DNA of 39,179 nt, taken from positions 1 to 39,179 of the forward strand of contig CANQKC010000025.1 of assembly GCA_947624305.1 (NCBI GenBank), read 5' to 3'. Every line of letters starts with the position of its first letter. The first letter of the stretch is position 1. Shown here piece by piece: positions 17,951-29,186 of this stretch. Made by a program: the position numbers and the translations under genes. This DNA is from an uncultured Monoglobus sp. Its GTDB lineage: Bacteria; Bacillota; Clostridia; Monoglobales; Monoglobaceae. Under the pieces are notes generated by a model that did no database searches, was not told the origin of the DNA, and was given only the letters and a program-made list of their open reading frames with translations.

Positions 17951-19165
17951 ATGGCAAAAGAAAAAGTAGTATTGGCGTATTCGGGCGGACTTGACACCTC
18001 GATCATCATTCCGTGGCTTAAAGAGAATTATGACTATGACGTTATCGCGGTATGCGGCAACGTGGGTCAGGGCAAGGAGACCGAGGGCCTTGAGGAGAGA
18101 GCCAAGAGATCGGGCGCTCTCAAGCTCTATATCGAGGATCTGAGAGACGAGTACGTTGAAGACTTTATATTCCCCACACTCAAGGCGGGGGCCGTTTACG
18201 AGGGCAAGTATCTGCTGGGCACATCCCACGCGCGCCCGATCATCGCGAGACGGCTGGTTGAGATAGCTAAGAAGGAAGGCGCGGTCGCGATATGCCACGG
18301 CGCCACGGGCAAGGGCAACGATCAGGTTCGCTTTGAGCTGACTATCAAAGCGCTGGCGCCCGAACTTAAGATAATCGCGCCCTGGAGAATTTGGGACATT
18401 AAATCGAGAGAGGACGCGGTCGATTACGCCGAGGCCCACAATATCGAGATACCGGTTACCAAGAAGGACTTGTATTCAAGAGACAGGAACATCTGGCACA
18501 TCAGCCACGAGGGCATGGACCTTGAGGACCCGGCGAACGAGCCGCAGCTTGACAATCTGCTCAAGCTCAGCGTTTCGCCCGAGAAGGCTCCCGACGAGCC
18601 CACATACATCACGATCGGATTTAAAAAGGGCGTTCCCGTGTCGCTCGACGGCAAGAAGATGAAGGCGCGCGAGCTGGTTGAAAAGCTTAACGAGCTTGGC
18701 GGAAAGAACGGAATAGGCATCGCCGACATTGTTGAGGACAGACTGGTCGGCATGAAATCAAGAGGCGTTTATGAGACTCCCGGCGGCACCATTCTCTACG
18801 CCGCGCTTCAGGAGCTTGAATATCTCTGCCTTGACCGCGACACCCAGGCTTTCAAGCGTCAGGCCGCGATCAAGTTCTCGGAGCTTGTGTATGACGGCAA
18901 GTGGTACACGCCCCTGCGCGAGGCTCTGTCCGCCATGGTCGACTCAATGGAAGAGACCGTGACAGGCGAGGTTCGCATGAAGCTTTATAAGGGCTCCGTC
19001 ACGCCCGCGGGCGCGAAGTCGCCTTACTCGCTCTATAACGAGGACATCGCGAGCTTCGGCGACAGCCATGAGCTTTACAGCCACAAGGACAGCGAGGGCT
19101 TCATAAACCTGTTCGGACTGCCGCTCAAGGTGAGGGCCCTGATGAAGAAAAAAGAGGATAAATAG
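17951..19165 (+). CDS. argG: Argininosuccinate synthase
   Basis: Joins citrulline and aspartate using ATP to give argininosuccinate, the seventh step of arginine synthesis, in the cytoplasm. The 404-residue length is normal. AYSGGLDTS (residues 9-17) is the ATP-pyrophosphatase P-loop. The citrulline/aspartate-binding segments [12 protein letters not shown] (about 118-129) and [13 protein letters not shown] (about 176-188) are intact. GGAGG precedes the ATG. It forms a two-gene unit with argH, 27 nt downstream. Confidence 0.98.
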   Translation: MAKEKVVLAYSGGLDTSIIIPWLKENYDYDVIAVCGNVGQGKETEGLEERAKRSGALKLYIEDLRDEYVEDFIFPTLKAGAVYEGKYLLGTSHARPIIARRLVEIAKKEGAVAICHGATGKGNDQVRFELTIKALAPELKIIAPWRIWDIKSREDAVDYAEAHNIEIPVTKKDLYSRDRNIWHISHEGMDLEDPANEPQLDNLLKLSVSPEKAPDEPTYITIGFKKGVPVSLDGKKMKARELVEKLNELGGKNGIGIADIVEDRLVGMKSRGVYETPGGTILYAALQELEYLCLDRDTQAFKRQAAIKFSELVYDGKWYTPLREALSAMVDSMEETVTGEVRMKLYKGSVTPAGAKSPYSLYNEDIASFGDSHELYSHKDSEGFINLFGLPLKVRALMKKKEDK

Positions 19166-19192
19166 ACAAGTATATCGGAAAGAGGACAGATA

Positions 19193-20557
19193 ATGGCAAA
19201 ATTATGGGGAGGCCGCTTTTCAAAATCCACCGACGCGCTGGTTGACGATTTCAACTCGTCGATCAGGTTCGACTCGCGCATGTACGCGCAGGACATTCGC
19301 GGCAGTATGGCCCACGCCGAGATGCTGGGCAGGCAGGGGATCATAAGCAAAGAGGACTCCGAGCTGATAGTAAAGACACTCGGCGAGATCAAAAAAGACA
19401 TCGACGACGGCAAGGTCGAGTTCACGATCGACGCCGAGGACATACATATGAACATAGAGACGATCCTGATCGAGCGTATCGGCGACGTCGGCAAACGGCT
19501 CCACACGGGCCGTAGCCGCAACGACCAGGTCGCGCTTGACACGCGGATGTACGTCCGCGATGAGCTTGACGAGATAAAGAAGGACGTAGAGTCTCTCAAG
19601 GCGACTCTGCTTGATCTCGCGGAGAGGCACCTTGACACGATCATGCCGGGCTATACCCACCTTCAGAAGGCGCAGCCCGTGACACTGGCGCACCACCTTA
19701 TGGCGTATTACGAGATGTTCCGCCGCGACGCATCGAGGCTTGACGACTGCCGCAGGAGGCTCAACGTGATGCCGCTCGGCAGCGGCGCGCTCGCCGGAAC
19801 CACCTATCCGCTCGACCGCGAATTCGTGGCGGACAAGCTCGGATTTGACAGCGTGAGCATGAACAGTCTCGACGGCGTGTCCGACCGTGATTTCGCGCTC
19901 GAGCTGGCGTTTGACCTTTCGGTGATCATGACGCATCTCAGCCGCTTCTCCGAGGAGATAATTCTTTGGAGCTCGCACGAGTTCGGGTTCATTGACCTTG
20001 ATGACGCTTACAGCACAGGCTCAAGCATAATGCCGCAGAAGAAAAATCCCGATGTCGCGGAGCTCGCAAGAGGCAAGACCGGCAGGGTTTACGGCGATTT
20101 GATGGGTCTGCTCACCGTGATGAAGGGAATTCCGCTCGCGTACAACAAGGACATGCAGGAGGATAAGGAGCAGCTTTTTGACGCGATCGACACAGTCAAG
20201 ATGTGCCTGCCCGTCTTTGAGAAAATGATCGCCACCATGACGGTGCGCAAAGACCGTATGCTCGAGGGCGCGAAGGGTGGTTTCACAAACGCGACCGATG
20301 TTGCGGACTATCTTGTGAAAAAGGGCTTGCCTTTCCGCGACGCGCACGGCGTGGTGGGCAGGATGGTCGCCTACTGTATTGAGAAAAACACCGTGATCGA
20401 CGCGCTCTCGCCCGAAGAGTTTAAGAGCTTTTCCGAGCTTTTCGGCGAGGATATATACGACGCGATCTCTCTTGAGACCTGCGTGAACCAGAGGAAGCTT
20501 ATCGGCGGCCCCGCGTCTGCCACCGTTAAGGCGCTTATAGAAAAATATAAAAATTAA
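19193..20557 (+). CDS. argH: Argininosuccinate lyase
   Basis: Splits argininosuccinate into arginine and fumarate. The 454-residue product keeps the family signature [12 protein letters not shown] (about residues 277-288) in the flexible catalytic loop with its serine, [14 protein letters not shown] (about 102-115), and [16 protein letters not shown] with the catalytic histidine. The start [14 protein letters not shown] is typical. AAGAGGA lies upstream. It follows argG directly and is followed 21 nt later by the aldolase gene. Confidence 0.98.
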   Translation: MAKLWGGRFSKSTDALVDDFNSSIRFDSRMYAQDIRGSMAHAEMLGRQGIISKEDSELIVKTLGEIKKDIDDGKVEFTIDAEDIHMNIETILIERIGDVGKRLHTGRSRNDQVALDTRMYVRDELDEIKKDVESLKATLLDLAERHLDTIMPGYTHLQKAQPVTLAHHLMAYYEMFRRDASRLDDCRRRLNVMPLGSGALAGTTYPLDREFVADKLGFDSVSMNSLDGVSDRDFALELAFDLSVIMTHLSRFSEEIILWSSHEFGFIDLDDAYSTGSSIMPQKKNPDVAELARGKTGRVYGDLMGLLTVMKGIPLAYNKDMQEDKEQLFDAIDTVKMCLPVFEKMIATMTVRKDRMLEGAKGGFTNATDVADYLVKKGLPFRDAHGVVGRMVAYCIEKNTVIDALSPEEFKSFSELFGEDIYDAISLETCVNQRKLIGGPASATVKALIEKYKN

Positions 20558-20578
20558 TTATAAAGGAGATTGATCAAA

Positions 20579-21229
20579 ATGAAACTTTTTATCGACACAG
20601 CCATAGTTGACGAGATCAAAGAGGTCAACGACATGGGCGTTATCTGCGGCGTTACGACAAATCCGTCGCTTATCGCGAAGTCGGGCAGAAAATTCGAGGA
20701 CGTTGTGAAAGAGATCACTCAGATCGTTGACGGCCCCATCAGCGCCGAGGTTACAGCGAAGGACCCCGACACGATGGTTGAGCAGGCGATCCCTCTCACC
20801 AAGATCCACAAGAACATCATCATCAAGATCCCCTTTAACAAAGAGGGTCTGATGGCTTGCAAGAAGATGACAGCGCTCGGAATAAAGACAAACGTTACGC
20901 TGATATTCTCGGCGGCGCAGGCGCTGCTGGCCGCGAAGGCGGGCGCTACATATGTCAGCCCCTTCCTCGGCAGACTTGACGACGTTGGCACAAACGGCAT
21001 GAACCTCATTGAGGAGATCGTGGAGGTGTTCGCGAACGATCCCGATATCCACACCGAGATCATCGCCGCCTCGTGCAGAAATCCGATCCACGTTATCGAC
21101 GCCGCGAGAGTCGGCTGCGACATCGCCACGGTTCCCTACGCCGTTATTATGCAGATGCTCAATCATCCGCTGACCGACATAGGCATAGCCAGATTTGACG
21201 CCGACTGGGCCACCGTTCCCAAAGACTAA
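20579..21229 (+). CDS. Transaldolase-like fructose-6-phosphate aldolase
   Basis: A 216-residue member of the small FSA/TalC transaldolase group. Lys83 in [11 protein letters not shown] is the Schiff-base lysine; MKLFIDTA at the start, GVTTNPSL and [14 protein letters not shown] are family landmarks. Small proteins of this group either transfer dihydroxyacetone units in the pentose phosphate pathway or act as fructose-6-phosphate aldolases; sequence alone does not settle which. ATG 20579 is used because AAAGGAG is 9 nt upstream. It ends in a terminator and is probably the last gene of the argGH transcript. Confidence 0.93.
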   Translation: MKLFIDTAIVDEIKEVNDMGVICGVTTNPSLIAKSGRKFEDVVKEITQIVDGPISAEVTAKDPDTMVEQAIPLTKIHKNIIIKIPFNKEGLMACKKMTALGIKTNVTLIFSAAQALLAAKAGATYVSPFLGRLDDVGTNGMNLIEEIVEVFANDPDIHTEIIAASCRNPIHVIDAARVGCDIATVPYAVIMQMLNHPLTDIGIARFDADWATVPKD

Positions 21230-21239
21230 AAAATTTCAA

Positions 21240-21262
21240 GGGCTCCCGCGGGAGCCCTTTTT
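21240..21262 (+). terminator. Intrinsic terminator of the argGH-aldolase unit
   Basis: 8-bp GGGCTCCC/GGGAGCCC stem with a 2-nt centre, followed by T5. Confidence 0.92.
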
Positions 21263-21300
21263 AGTTTACAAAAAATTCAAAAAAATTTTGAAAAAAGGTA

Positions 21301-21329
21301 TTGACAAATTTTAGCGGCGGTGCTATTAT
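21301..21329 (+). promoter_or_regulatory. Sigma-A promoter of the hrcA operon
   Basis: TTGACA (21301-21306), 17-bp spacer, TATTAT (21324-21329), directly upstream of the CIRCE operator. Confidence 0.9.
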
Positions 21330-21338
21330 TAAACAGGA

Positions 21339-21365
21339 TTAGCACTCAGATTGAGTGAGTGCTAA
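21339..21365 (+). promoter_or_regulatory. CIRCE operator (HrcA binding site)
   Basis: TTAGCACTC, nine bases, GAGTGCTAA: an exact CIRCE inverted repeat. HrcA bound here represses the heat-shock operon until misfolded protein titrates the chaperone machinery. Confidence 0.98.
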
Positions 21366-21391
21366 TAAATTTAAAAGACGAGGTGGTTTTT

Positions 21392-22474
21392 ATGGCTGAC
21401 CTTGACGAGCGGAAGAAGCTTATTCTTCGGGCAATCGTTGAGGATTACATCAAGAATGCCGAGCCTGTCGGCTCAAGAACAATTGCCAAAAAGACCGGGC
21501 TCAATCTGAGCGCCGCCACGATCCGCAACGAGATGGGCGACCTTGAGGAGATGGGAATGCTTATTCAGCCCCACACGTCGGCGGGGCGGATACCGTCGAA
21601 CGCGGGCCTCAGATTTTATGTTGACAATCTGATGGACAGGTACCAGATGACGGCGATCGAGATCGGGCGGCTCAAAAGAGCGCTTATCGGCAGGTTCAAA
21701 GAGCTTGACAACATTGTGCGCGAGGCGTCGTCGGCCTTTTCGGCTGTGACCAATATGCCGACGTTCGCGATAACTCCGATAAGCCGCTTAAGCGGCTCAA
21801 AGAGCGTGAAGCTCGCCAATATTGACGGGCGCAACATCATGGTTATCGTGTCGAACTCTGCCGGCATCATCAAGAACAAGCTTTTGAGGCTGAGAAAGAC
21901 GGTGACCGATCAGGAGGTCGAGCGGATGAACCGCATCATCAGCGAGCATATCTCGGGCATAGGCATGGGCGGCTACGCCAATCTTGACAGTTTGATCGGG
22001 GCCCTCGGGGCGGTCGGCGAGAATACCGAGATCTTCGCCTCGGTGCTTGAGCTGATACACGAGGCCGAGCGCGAAATCGACAGCAAGCAGGTCTTTGTTG
22101 AGGGCGCGGCGAATATTCTCAGGTTCCCGGAGTATAATGATGTGGAAAAGATTAAAAATATCCTTGAATTCTTTGACGACAAAAACGTGCTCAGCGAGGC
22201 GATTGACGCTATCGACATTTCGCCCGAGGGCGAGGGAGTGAGCATTTACATAGGCGACGAACTCCCGCTGCCCCAGCTTAAGGAAAACAGCATTATCGTT
22301 TCGCGTTACAGCGTCGGGAATGACCTGATCGGAATTGTGGGCGTTATCGGCCCGCAGCGCATGGATTACGCCAAGGTGATGTCGGGAATAAAATATTTGT
22401 CCGACACATTAAGCGCCGTGCTTAACGACCGCTTGGGACCCGGCAGGGAAACAGAGGAAGAAGGAGATGGTTAA
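21392..22474 (+). CDS. hrcA: Heat-inducible transcription repressor HrcA
   Basis: A 360-residue repressor with an N-terminal winged helix (residues about 5-75, ILRAIVEDYIKNAEPVGSRTIAKK) and a GAF-like regulatory domain, with IAISP-type motif NMPTFAITPISRL near 110-120. It binds CIRCE at 21339-21365. ATG 21392 with GAGGTGG upstream is chosen over a GTG inside the CIRCE. It is two nucleotides from grpE. Confidence 0.97.
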   Translation: MADLDERKKLILRAIVEDYIKNAEPVGSRTIAKKTGLNLSAATIRNEMGDLEEMGMLIQPHTSAGRIPSNAGLRFYVDNLMDRYQMTAIEIGRLKRALIGRFKELDNIVREASSAFSAVTNMPTFAITPISRLSGSKSVKLANIDGRNIMVIVSNSAGIIKNKLLRLRKTVTDQEVERMNRIISEHISGIGMGGYANLDSLIGALGAVGENTEIFASVLELIHEAEREIDSKQVFVEGAANILRFPEYNDVEKIKNILEFFDDKNVLSEAIDAIDISPEGEGVSIYIGDELPLPQLKENSIIVSRYSVGNDLIGIVGVIGPQRMDYAKVMSGIKYLSDTLSAVLNDRLGPGRETEEEGDG

Positions 22475-22476
22475 AT

Positions 22477-23088
22477 TTGAAGGCAAAAGATAAAAATAAG
22501 GACAAGGAGAAAGCAAAAGAAGTGGAAGTGAGCGAGGAGATTAAGGAAGAGGCCGCCGCGGTCGAAGCAAAGGCCGAGAGCGGCGAAAAACAGGAAAAGA
22601 AAGAAAAAAACGAGAAGCCCGAGAAAAAGGAGAGCGGCGAGGAAAAGCTTGCCGCGATGCTTGAGGAGGCGAAGGATAAATTCCTGCGCAAGGCGGCGGA
22701 GTTTGACAACTTCAAAAAGCGCACCGCGCGGGAAAAGACCGAGAACTTCACGCTGGGCCTTTGCGGAGCGGTCGAGAAGCTGCTTCCGGTCCTTGACAAC
22801 CTTGACAGGGCGATCGGGGCCGCCGAGGGAAACGACGATAAGGACGCGCTGCTTGAGGGAATTAAGATGGTGCGGAGCCAGTTTGTCGAGGCGCTCGGCG
22901 CGCTGAACGTAAGCGAGATCGAGGCGGTCGGTAGGGAGTTTGATCCCGAGCTGCACAACGCCGTTATGACCGGCGAGAGCGACGAGCCGAGCAACACGAT
23001 AACCGATGAGTTCGCCAAAGGCTATATCTATAAGTCGGGAGACAGCGAGCGTGTGATCCGCCATTCCATGGTTAAGGTAGCAACGTAG
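22477..23088 (+). CDS. grpE: Nucleotide exchange factor GrpE
   Basis: The 203-residue co-chaperone that releases ADP from DnaK. The first 60 residues are an unusually long Lys/Glu low-complexity stretch. The conserved domain follows: DKFLRKAAEFDNFKKRTAREK (about 66-86, a long helix) and EFDPELHNAVM (about 150-160). It starts at TTG 22477 with AAGGAG upstream. Its TAG stop codon lies inside the first unit of a heptad repeat array. Confidence 0.96.
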   Translation: MKAKDKNKDKEKAKEVEVSEEIKEEAAAVEAKAESGEKQEKKEKNEKPEKKESGEEKLAAMLEEAKDKFLRKAAEFDNFKKRTAREKTENFTLGLCGAVEKLLPVLDNLDRAIGAAEGNDDKDALLEGIKMVRSQFVEALGALNVSEIEAVGREFDPELHNAVMTGESDEPSNTITDEFAKGYIYKSGDSERVIRHSMVKVAT

Positions 23089-23119
23089 GTACTAGGGAAT
23101 AGGGACTAGGTACTAGGCT
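23085..23119 (+). repeat. Five-unit heptad array starting at the grpE stop codon
   Basis: GTAGGTA, CTAGGGA, ATAGGGA, CTAGGTA, CTAGGCT: a more diverged array than the RCTAWTC type and closer to its reverse orientation. The grpE TAG is in the first unit. Confidence 0.75.
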
Positions 23120-23239
23120 CTCCCCTTGGGGAGAGCTGTCACCGAAGGTGACTGAGAGGGGTTCCTAGTCACTAATGTCTACTACCTATGTTAACCCCTC
23201 TCCGCCCGCAAGCGGGCACCTCTCCCCAAGGGGCGAGGC
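23118..23239. repeat. MITE-like element, copy A (two hairpin arms around a heptad array)
   Basis: A left arm (23118 to about 23162, CTCTCCCC/GGGGAGAG hairpin plus GTCACC/GGTGAC hairpin, ending GAGAGGGGTT) is the imperfect reverse complement of the right arm (about 23193-23239, AACCCCTCTCC, GCCCGC/GCGGGC hairpin, CTCTCCCC...GGGGCGAG). A four-unit heptad array (23164-23191) lies in the centre. It sits inside the grpE-dnaK gap. No open frame for a transposase is present. Confidence 0.85.
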
Positions 23240-23296
23240 AATATGGGGAAGTCAAAGCTCCCGATAAAATTAATCAGAAAATTATAAACAGCGACA

Positions 23297-25190
<1,894 letters not shown>

Positions 25191-25224
25191 TAAAAATTAA
25201 AATGACGTCACAAAAACGGACGGG

Positions 25225-25259
25225 GCTAGGTCCTAGACCCTAGTCCCTAGTCCCTACGT
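25225..25259 (+). repeat. Five-unit heptad array abutting the dnaJ ribosome binding site
   Basis: GCTAGGT, CCTAGAC, CCTAGTC, CCTAGTC, CCTACGT, immediately followed by GGAGG at 25260-25264. It fills the second half of the dnaK-dnaJ gap. Confidence 0.8.
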
Positions 25260-25270
25260 GGAGGAAACAA

Positions 25271-26425
25271 ATGGCAGAAAAAAGAGATTATTACGAGGTG
25301 CTCGGGGTTGATAAAAACGCCTCGGCCGATGAGATAAAAAAGGCTTATCGAAAGCTGGCGAAAAAATATCACCCCGACCTTAACCCCGACGACAAGGCGG
25401 GCGCGGAGGCAAAATTCAAAGAAGCCAGCGAGGCCTATGAGGTTTTGAGCGACGCCGATAAAAAAGCGCGGTACGACCAGTTCGGCCACGCGGGCGTTGA
25501 TCCGAACGCGGCCGCGGGCTACGGCGGCGGAGGTTTTGGCGGCTTCGGAGGCTTCGGCGGATTTGAGGACTTTGATCTGGGCGACTTGTTCGGCGGTATC
25601 TTCGGCGGCGGTTCGTCGCGGCGTAACCCCAACGCGCCCCAGCGCGGCAGAGACGTTCACATGAATATCGACCTGACCTTTGAGGAGGCCTGCTTCGGTG
25701 CCCAAAAGGAAGTTACCGTCAGCCACCTTGAAAGCTGTTCCACTTGCCACGGCAGCGGAGCGGCGCCCGGCTCACACCCGACGAGGTGCACGGCCTGCGG
25801 CGGAACAGGTCAGGTTAAGAGCGTTCAGCGGACGCCATTCGGCAGCATGCAGTCGGTCCGCACCTGTGAGGTGTGCCGGGGCAAGGGCACGATCATCAGT
25901 GAGCCGTGCAAGACCTGTCGCGGCGAGGGTAGCCTGCGCCAAAGCAAGAAGATAAACGTCAACGTCCCGGGCGGAATTGACGGGGGCCAGACCCTCAATG
26001 TCCGCGGCGAGGGCGACATAGGCAAGAACGGCGGCCCGTCGGGCGATTTGCTGATCACGGTCCGCGTCAAGCCCCATAAAATTTTTGTCCGTCAGGGCAG
26101 CGATATTTTGTGCGACTATCCGATCACCTTTGTCCAGGCGACATTGGGCGGCGAGGTCAGTGTGCCCACGATCGACGGAAACGTTACTTACAACATACCC
26201 GAGGGAACCCAGCCCGGAACCGTGTTCAGACTCAAAAACAAGGGTGCGGTCAAGCTGAACGGATCGTCAAGGGGCGATCAGTACGTCAAGGTACAGGTTG
26301 AGATACCCAAGGGTCTGACCGAAAATCAAAAAGACCTTTTGCGCCGGTTTGACGACAACGTCGATCCGTCAAAATACAAGCGCAAAAAGACCTTCGGCGA
26401 GAAATTCAAAGAATTTTTTGAATAA
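25271..26425 (+). CDS. dnaJ: Chaperone DnaJ (Hsp40)
   Basis: The 384-residue co-chaperone. It has a J domain with HPD at about residues 35-37 (KKYHPDLNP), a Gly/Phe-rich linker (about 75-115), four CxxCxGxG-type zinc repeats ([32 protein letters not shown], about 155-220), and the C-terminal substrate-binding domain. It stimulates DnaK ATPase and presents substrates. The ATG follows GGAGG by 6 nt. Last gene of the heat-shock operon, ended by a terminator. Confidence 0.98.
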   Translation: MAEKRDYYEVLGVDKNASADEIKKAYRKLAKKYHPDLNPDDKAGAEAKFKEASEAYEVLSDADKKARYDQFGHAGVDPNAAAGYGGGGFGGFGGFGGFEDFDLGDLFGGIFGGGSSRRNPNAPQRGRDVHMNIDLTFEEACFGAQKEVTVSHLESCSTCHGSGAAPGSHPTRCTACGGTGQVKSVQRTPFGSMQSVRTCEVCRGKGTIISEPCKTCRGEGSLRQSKKINVNVPGGIDGGQTLNVRGEGDIGKNGGPSGDLLITVRVKPHKIFVRQGSDILCDYPITFVQATLGGEVSVPTIDGNVTYNIPEGTQPGTVFRLKNKGAVKLNGSSRGDQYVKVQVEIPKGLTENQKDLLRRFDDNVDPSKYKRKKTFGEKFKEFFE

Positions 26426-26432
26426 AATTCAA

Positions 26433-26456
26433 AGGACGGTGAGCGCCGTCCTTTTT
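26433..26456 (+). terminator. Intrinsic terminator of the heat-shock operon
   Basis: AGGACGG/CCGTCCT stem (26433-26439 with 26446-26452), 6-nt loop and T run, 7 nt after the dnaJ stop codon. Confidence 0.9.
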
Positions 26457-26466
26457 GTTATGTTAC

Positions 26467-26552
26467 ACCGTAGGGGACGGCTGCGGCCGCAGCCACCTCG
26501 CCCTCCTAAAGGAGGGCGAGGCAGAACGGGCGGATAATATCCGCCCCTACGG
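26467..26552. repeat. Dispersed repeat cluster downstream of dnaJ
   Basis: A GTAGGGGACGG module with a GCTGCGGCCGCAGC palindrome, a CTCGCCCTCC/GGAGGGCGAG hairpin, and the GGCGGATAATATCCGCC palindrome with its CCCTACGG tail (to 26552). The same hairpin-then-palindrome order recurs at 29110-29140, 29326-29358 and 29415-29446. Confidence 0.85.
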
Positions 26553-26602
26553 TGGCTTGTGCGTTGTTGGGCGATATTTTTTACAAAAATTTAAAATTTT
26601 GC

Positions 26603-26631
26603 TTGTGTTTTTTGGATAAATGTGTTATATT
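26603..26631 (+). promoter_or_regulatory. Promoter of a small RNA gene
   Basis: TTGTGT (26603-26608), 17-bp spacer, TATATT (26626-26631). The predicted start (about 26638) coincides with the first base of a long hairpin. Confidence 0.7.
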
Positions 26632-26637
26632 TAATTT

Positions 26638-26766
26638 GCCACGTATTTTAATATTTTGTATTTCGGGGTTTGCGCTTATGAAAAAAGCGCACGCTTTGGT
26701 TATCTAACTTTGAAATACAAAATATAGATAAGTGCGTGGCAGCATAAAATCAAGGCTGCGTTTTTT
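26638..26766 (+). ncRNA. Unassigned structured small RNA (about 129 nt), 6S-like shape
   Basis: There is no open frame. The RNA folds by eye into one long rod: a closing stem GCCACG/CGTGGC (26638-26643 with 26735-26740), a perfect 14-bp stem (26651-26664 with 26712-26725), a large asymmetric internal loop (26665-26670 against 26692-26711), and an apical 7-bp hairpin TGCGCTT/AAGCGCA (26671-26677 with 26685-26691). It ends in a terminator, GCAGC/GCTGC followed by GT6 (26739-26766), which shares two bases with the closing stem. A rod with a big central bubble resembles 6S RNA, but it is shorter than known 6S RNAs and I cannot assign it. Confidence 0.65.
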
Positions 26767-26819
26767 ATGCGCGGTCGTGATTTTGCGGCCGCGTATTTTT
26801 GTGATGCTAATAAAAATAA

Positions 26820-27553
26820 ACCACCCGCTATGCGGGTGAGTTCCGAAAAGCTTTAGCTTCAAGTAATTGCGGGAAAAAACCTCCAATGCTATAATGAAAA
26901 CAGTTTGGCGACTGCAACAAAATAGCAAGGAGGAAAGCTCAATGAGTAAATCACAAAGCAATAATAGTTTATTACACACAACGTGGAATTGCAAGTATCA
27001 TCTGGTATTTGCACCCAAATATCGCAGGCAGATAATATATGGAAAAATCAAAGCAGACATAGGAAAGATATTGCGAGAATTGAGTGATAGGAAGGGGATA
27101 GAGATAATAGAAGCAGAATGTTGTCCGGATCATATACACATGTTGGTAAGAATACCGCCCAAATAAAGTGTGTCAGAAGTGATGGGATATTTGAAAGGAA
27201 AAAGTTCGCTGATGATATTTGACAGACATGCGAATTTGAAATACAAATATGGGAACAGACATTTCTGGTGCAGAGGGTATTATGTAGATACAGTAGGAAA
27301 AAATAGTGCGAAAATAAAAGAATATATCCGGCAGCAGTTACAAGAGGATTATACAGCAGACCAAATTTCATTGAAAGAGTATATGGACCCGTTTACGGGT
27401 GAGCCGGTAAAAAATAGCAAATAAAAGAGCTGCTTTAGCAGCAGCGTGAAAAAGGTATGCAGTTGTCGAACAATTCAGTGCGCTCACAAGCGCATGCCAG
27501 TAATAGCCCCTTATAGGGGCAGTGCAAGCCACCGGCTAAGCCGGTGGTCTTGA
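26820..27553 (+). mobile_element. Decayed IS200/IS605-family element
   Basis: The left end has a subterminal hairpin CACCCGC/GCGGGTG (26822-26838). The right end has several hairpins, the last CCACCGGC/GCCGGTGG (27529-27547) followed by TCTTGAC. There are no long terminal inverted repeats, as expected for single-strand transposons of this family. The only gene inside is a tnpA interrupted by a nonsense codon. It lies between the small RNA and two AT-rich hypothetical genes. Exact ends need comparison with a full copy. Confidence 0.85.
26942..27424 (+). pseudogene. tnpA: IS200/IS605 transposase TnpA, interrupted by a stop codon
   Basis: A HUH-type single-strand transposase. It opens with an ATG at 26942 (AAGGAGG upstream), and the product contains KYHLVFAPKYRRQIIYGK and the metal-binding HUH motif PDHIHMLVRIPPK. 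A TAA at 27164-27166 then interrupts it at the place where family members usually have a tyrosine before SVSEVMGYLKGKSS. The same frame continues through RHFWCRGYYVDTVG and the helix IKEYIRQQ that should hold the catalytic tyrosine, to the stop at 27422-27424. One base change explains the break, so the element is probably recently inactivated; it could still be mobilised in trans. Confidence 0.9.
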
Positions 27554-27583
27554 CTATATAAAATATGTTTTGGAGGACAAGAT

Positions 27584-28240
27584 ATGAAAAAAGTTGGTAG
27601 AAAAGTATTATTGTGTATTGCGTTTATAACAGGTATTTTGTGTGTTGCAGCATGTATAATTATATATTTTTATCCAACGATTGAGTTGTCGGGTTGTTAT
27701 TCACAGCCCGGAGGAATTGTGCCCGGTCATCGATTTTGTTTTCAGATAAATAAAAACGGTACGATTGACTATTATATTGATTGCAGTGAAGATATAGTTA
27801 ATCATGACGCAGATGAGTTAAAATCGGCGTATTATACCACTAAGAGATTAAATCTTAGTGAAAGAATTTATGTTAATAATCTTTCAAAAAGTATAAAAAA
27901 ATCCAAAGAATGTACAGATGAACATTTTGGAGATTTATATTATCTTTGCAAAATAGATAATAAACTATATTATTCACGTCACTTTGAATATCCGATATTT
28001 GAAGATAATGTTGAACTTTTTGTTGAGAGATATAATATTGACATTATTGAATTATGCTTATGGGCATGGTTTATAAAGCCCGAGGAATGCAATGAATACT
28101 GGGATTTTCAATCTAACGCTTTTCCGTTTGAAGATATGGGAATAACTAAAGATAATTATGAAGAATGGACTGACGAAATGCATAATCAATTCATTGATAA
28201 TATAGCTGAGATTGAAAGATTGAGTAATATGTATAAGTAG
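27584..28240 (+). CDS. Membrane-anchored hypothetical protein
   Basis: A 218-residue protein I do not recognise. A basic start (MKKVGRKV) and one hydrophobic segment (about residues 8-31, LLCIAFITGILCVAACIIIYFY) give a signal anchor; the rest is polar, rich in Tyr, Asp, Glu and Asn, and should be extracytoplasmic. A later hydrophobic stretch (IIELCLWAWFI, about 153-163) is too short for a membrane helix. The coding sequence is much more AT-rich than the neighbouring core genes, and it lies directly downstream of the IS200/IS605 element, which suggests acquisition. TTGGAGG precedes the ATG. Confidence 0.75.
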   Translation: MKKVGRKVLLCIAFITGILCVAACIIIYFYPTIELSGCYSQPGGIVPGHRFCFQINKNGTIDYYIDCSEDIVNHDADELKSAYYTTKRLNLSERIYVNNLSKSIKKSKECTDEHFGDLYYLCKIDNKLYYSRHFEYPIFEDNVELFVERYNIDIIELCLWAWFIKPEECNEYWDFQSNAFPFEDMGITKDNYEEWTDEMHNQFIDNIAEIERLSNMYK

Positions 28241-28330
28241 TTCTACGCTGTGGAATAAATATGTTGATAGAATTAAGGGAATGCCGAAGCGTGAAAGAAT
28301 AGGATATATACAAATAAAGGGGGGAGAAAA

Positions 28331-28759
28331 GTGGCAAGAAAGATCGTTAAAATTATTGCGGTTATCTTTGTGGCGGCTGTTCTTATTCATCTGGTTTTAC
28401 ATAGCATTTCATATCATGAGGAAAACAATTATTCGGAAATACAGAGCATACAGTATTCGAAATGTGTCGAAAGCTCTATGGATAAAAAATTTGTGTCGGC
28501 TGATGATGTAAAACAAATTGAAAATAAAATAAGACATATAAATTTCTATTATTCGAAAGAATCCGCATTACAGGAATCACCCACCTCCATATTGACAATA
28601 AATTACAAGGATGGTAAGAAAAAGAAGATTAATATTGCAGGCAATTGTGTTTTGATTGGAATGTTTAACAGTAATGGTGAATTTCAAACCGATAAGTCCG
28701 AAATTTATTATGTATCATTGTTGGATATATGGTTGTTGGAGAAATGTATTTTTGGATAA
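28331..28759 (+). CDS. Small membrane-anchored hypothetical protein
   Basis: A 142-residue protein with no family I recognise. A basic N-terminus and one hydrophobic helix (about residues 5-23, IVKIIAVIFVAAVLIHLVL) suggest anchoring with an external polar domain, as in the gene upstream. That domain looks like a small beta-rich fold (TSILTINYKDGKKKKINIAGN). The start is GTG 28331 with GGGGGG and GAG upstream. It is AT-rich and shares the atypical composition of the gene before it, so the two may be a transferred pair. Confidence 0.7.
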   Translation: MARKIVKIIAVIFVAAVLIHLVLHSISYHEENNYSEIQSIQYSKCVESSMDKKFVSADDVKQIENKIRHINFYYSKESALQESPTSILTINYKDGKKKKINIAGNCVLIGMFNSNGEFQTDKSEIYYVSLLDIWLLEKCIFG

Positions 28760-28992
28760 CAATCGCTAGGGTGATGTAACGGTTACATTGTATTTATAAT
28801 TAGGTTAATATCAATAAATATAGAGGCAGAGCTGCTTGCTCTGCTTCTATATTGGTTTGCGCACTTTGGTCGTCGGGGACGGCTGCGGTCGGAGCCGCGC
28901 AGCGGGTTCGTGGCACAATCGTATTCCGTTTTCACGGATAAACGAGGCCACAAATCATTAATGGGAGACTGTATGCGCTCTCGACGTCCCGG

Positions 28993-29110
28993 CTCCCCTT
29001 CCTTTAGGAGGGGGAGCTGTCTGCGAAGCAGACTGAGAGGGAGGCCCACGTTGGTTCGCCTCCCTCTCCGTCGCCTTCGGCGCCACCTCTCCCTCCCCGG
29101 AGGGCGAGGC
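28993..29110. repeat. MITE-like element, copy B (no heptad array)
   Basis: Left arm CTCCCC...GGGGGAG hairpin and GTCTGC/GCAGAC hairpin ending GAGAGGGAGG; right arm begins CCTCCCTCTCC with a GTCGCC/GGCGCC-type hairpin and ends GGAGGGCGAGGC. The centre is only a short GC-rich spacer. Confidence 0.8.
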
Positions 29111-29186
29111 AGAACGGGCGGATAATATCCGCCCCTACGGCGTTTTGCGGGCTTTGGTGTAGGGGACGGCGCCCTCGACGTCCCGG

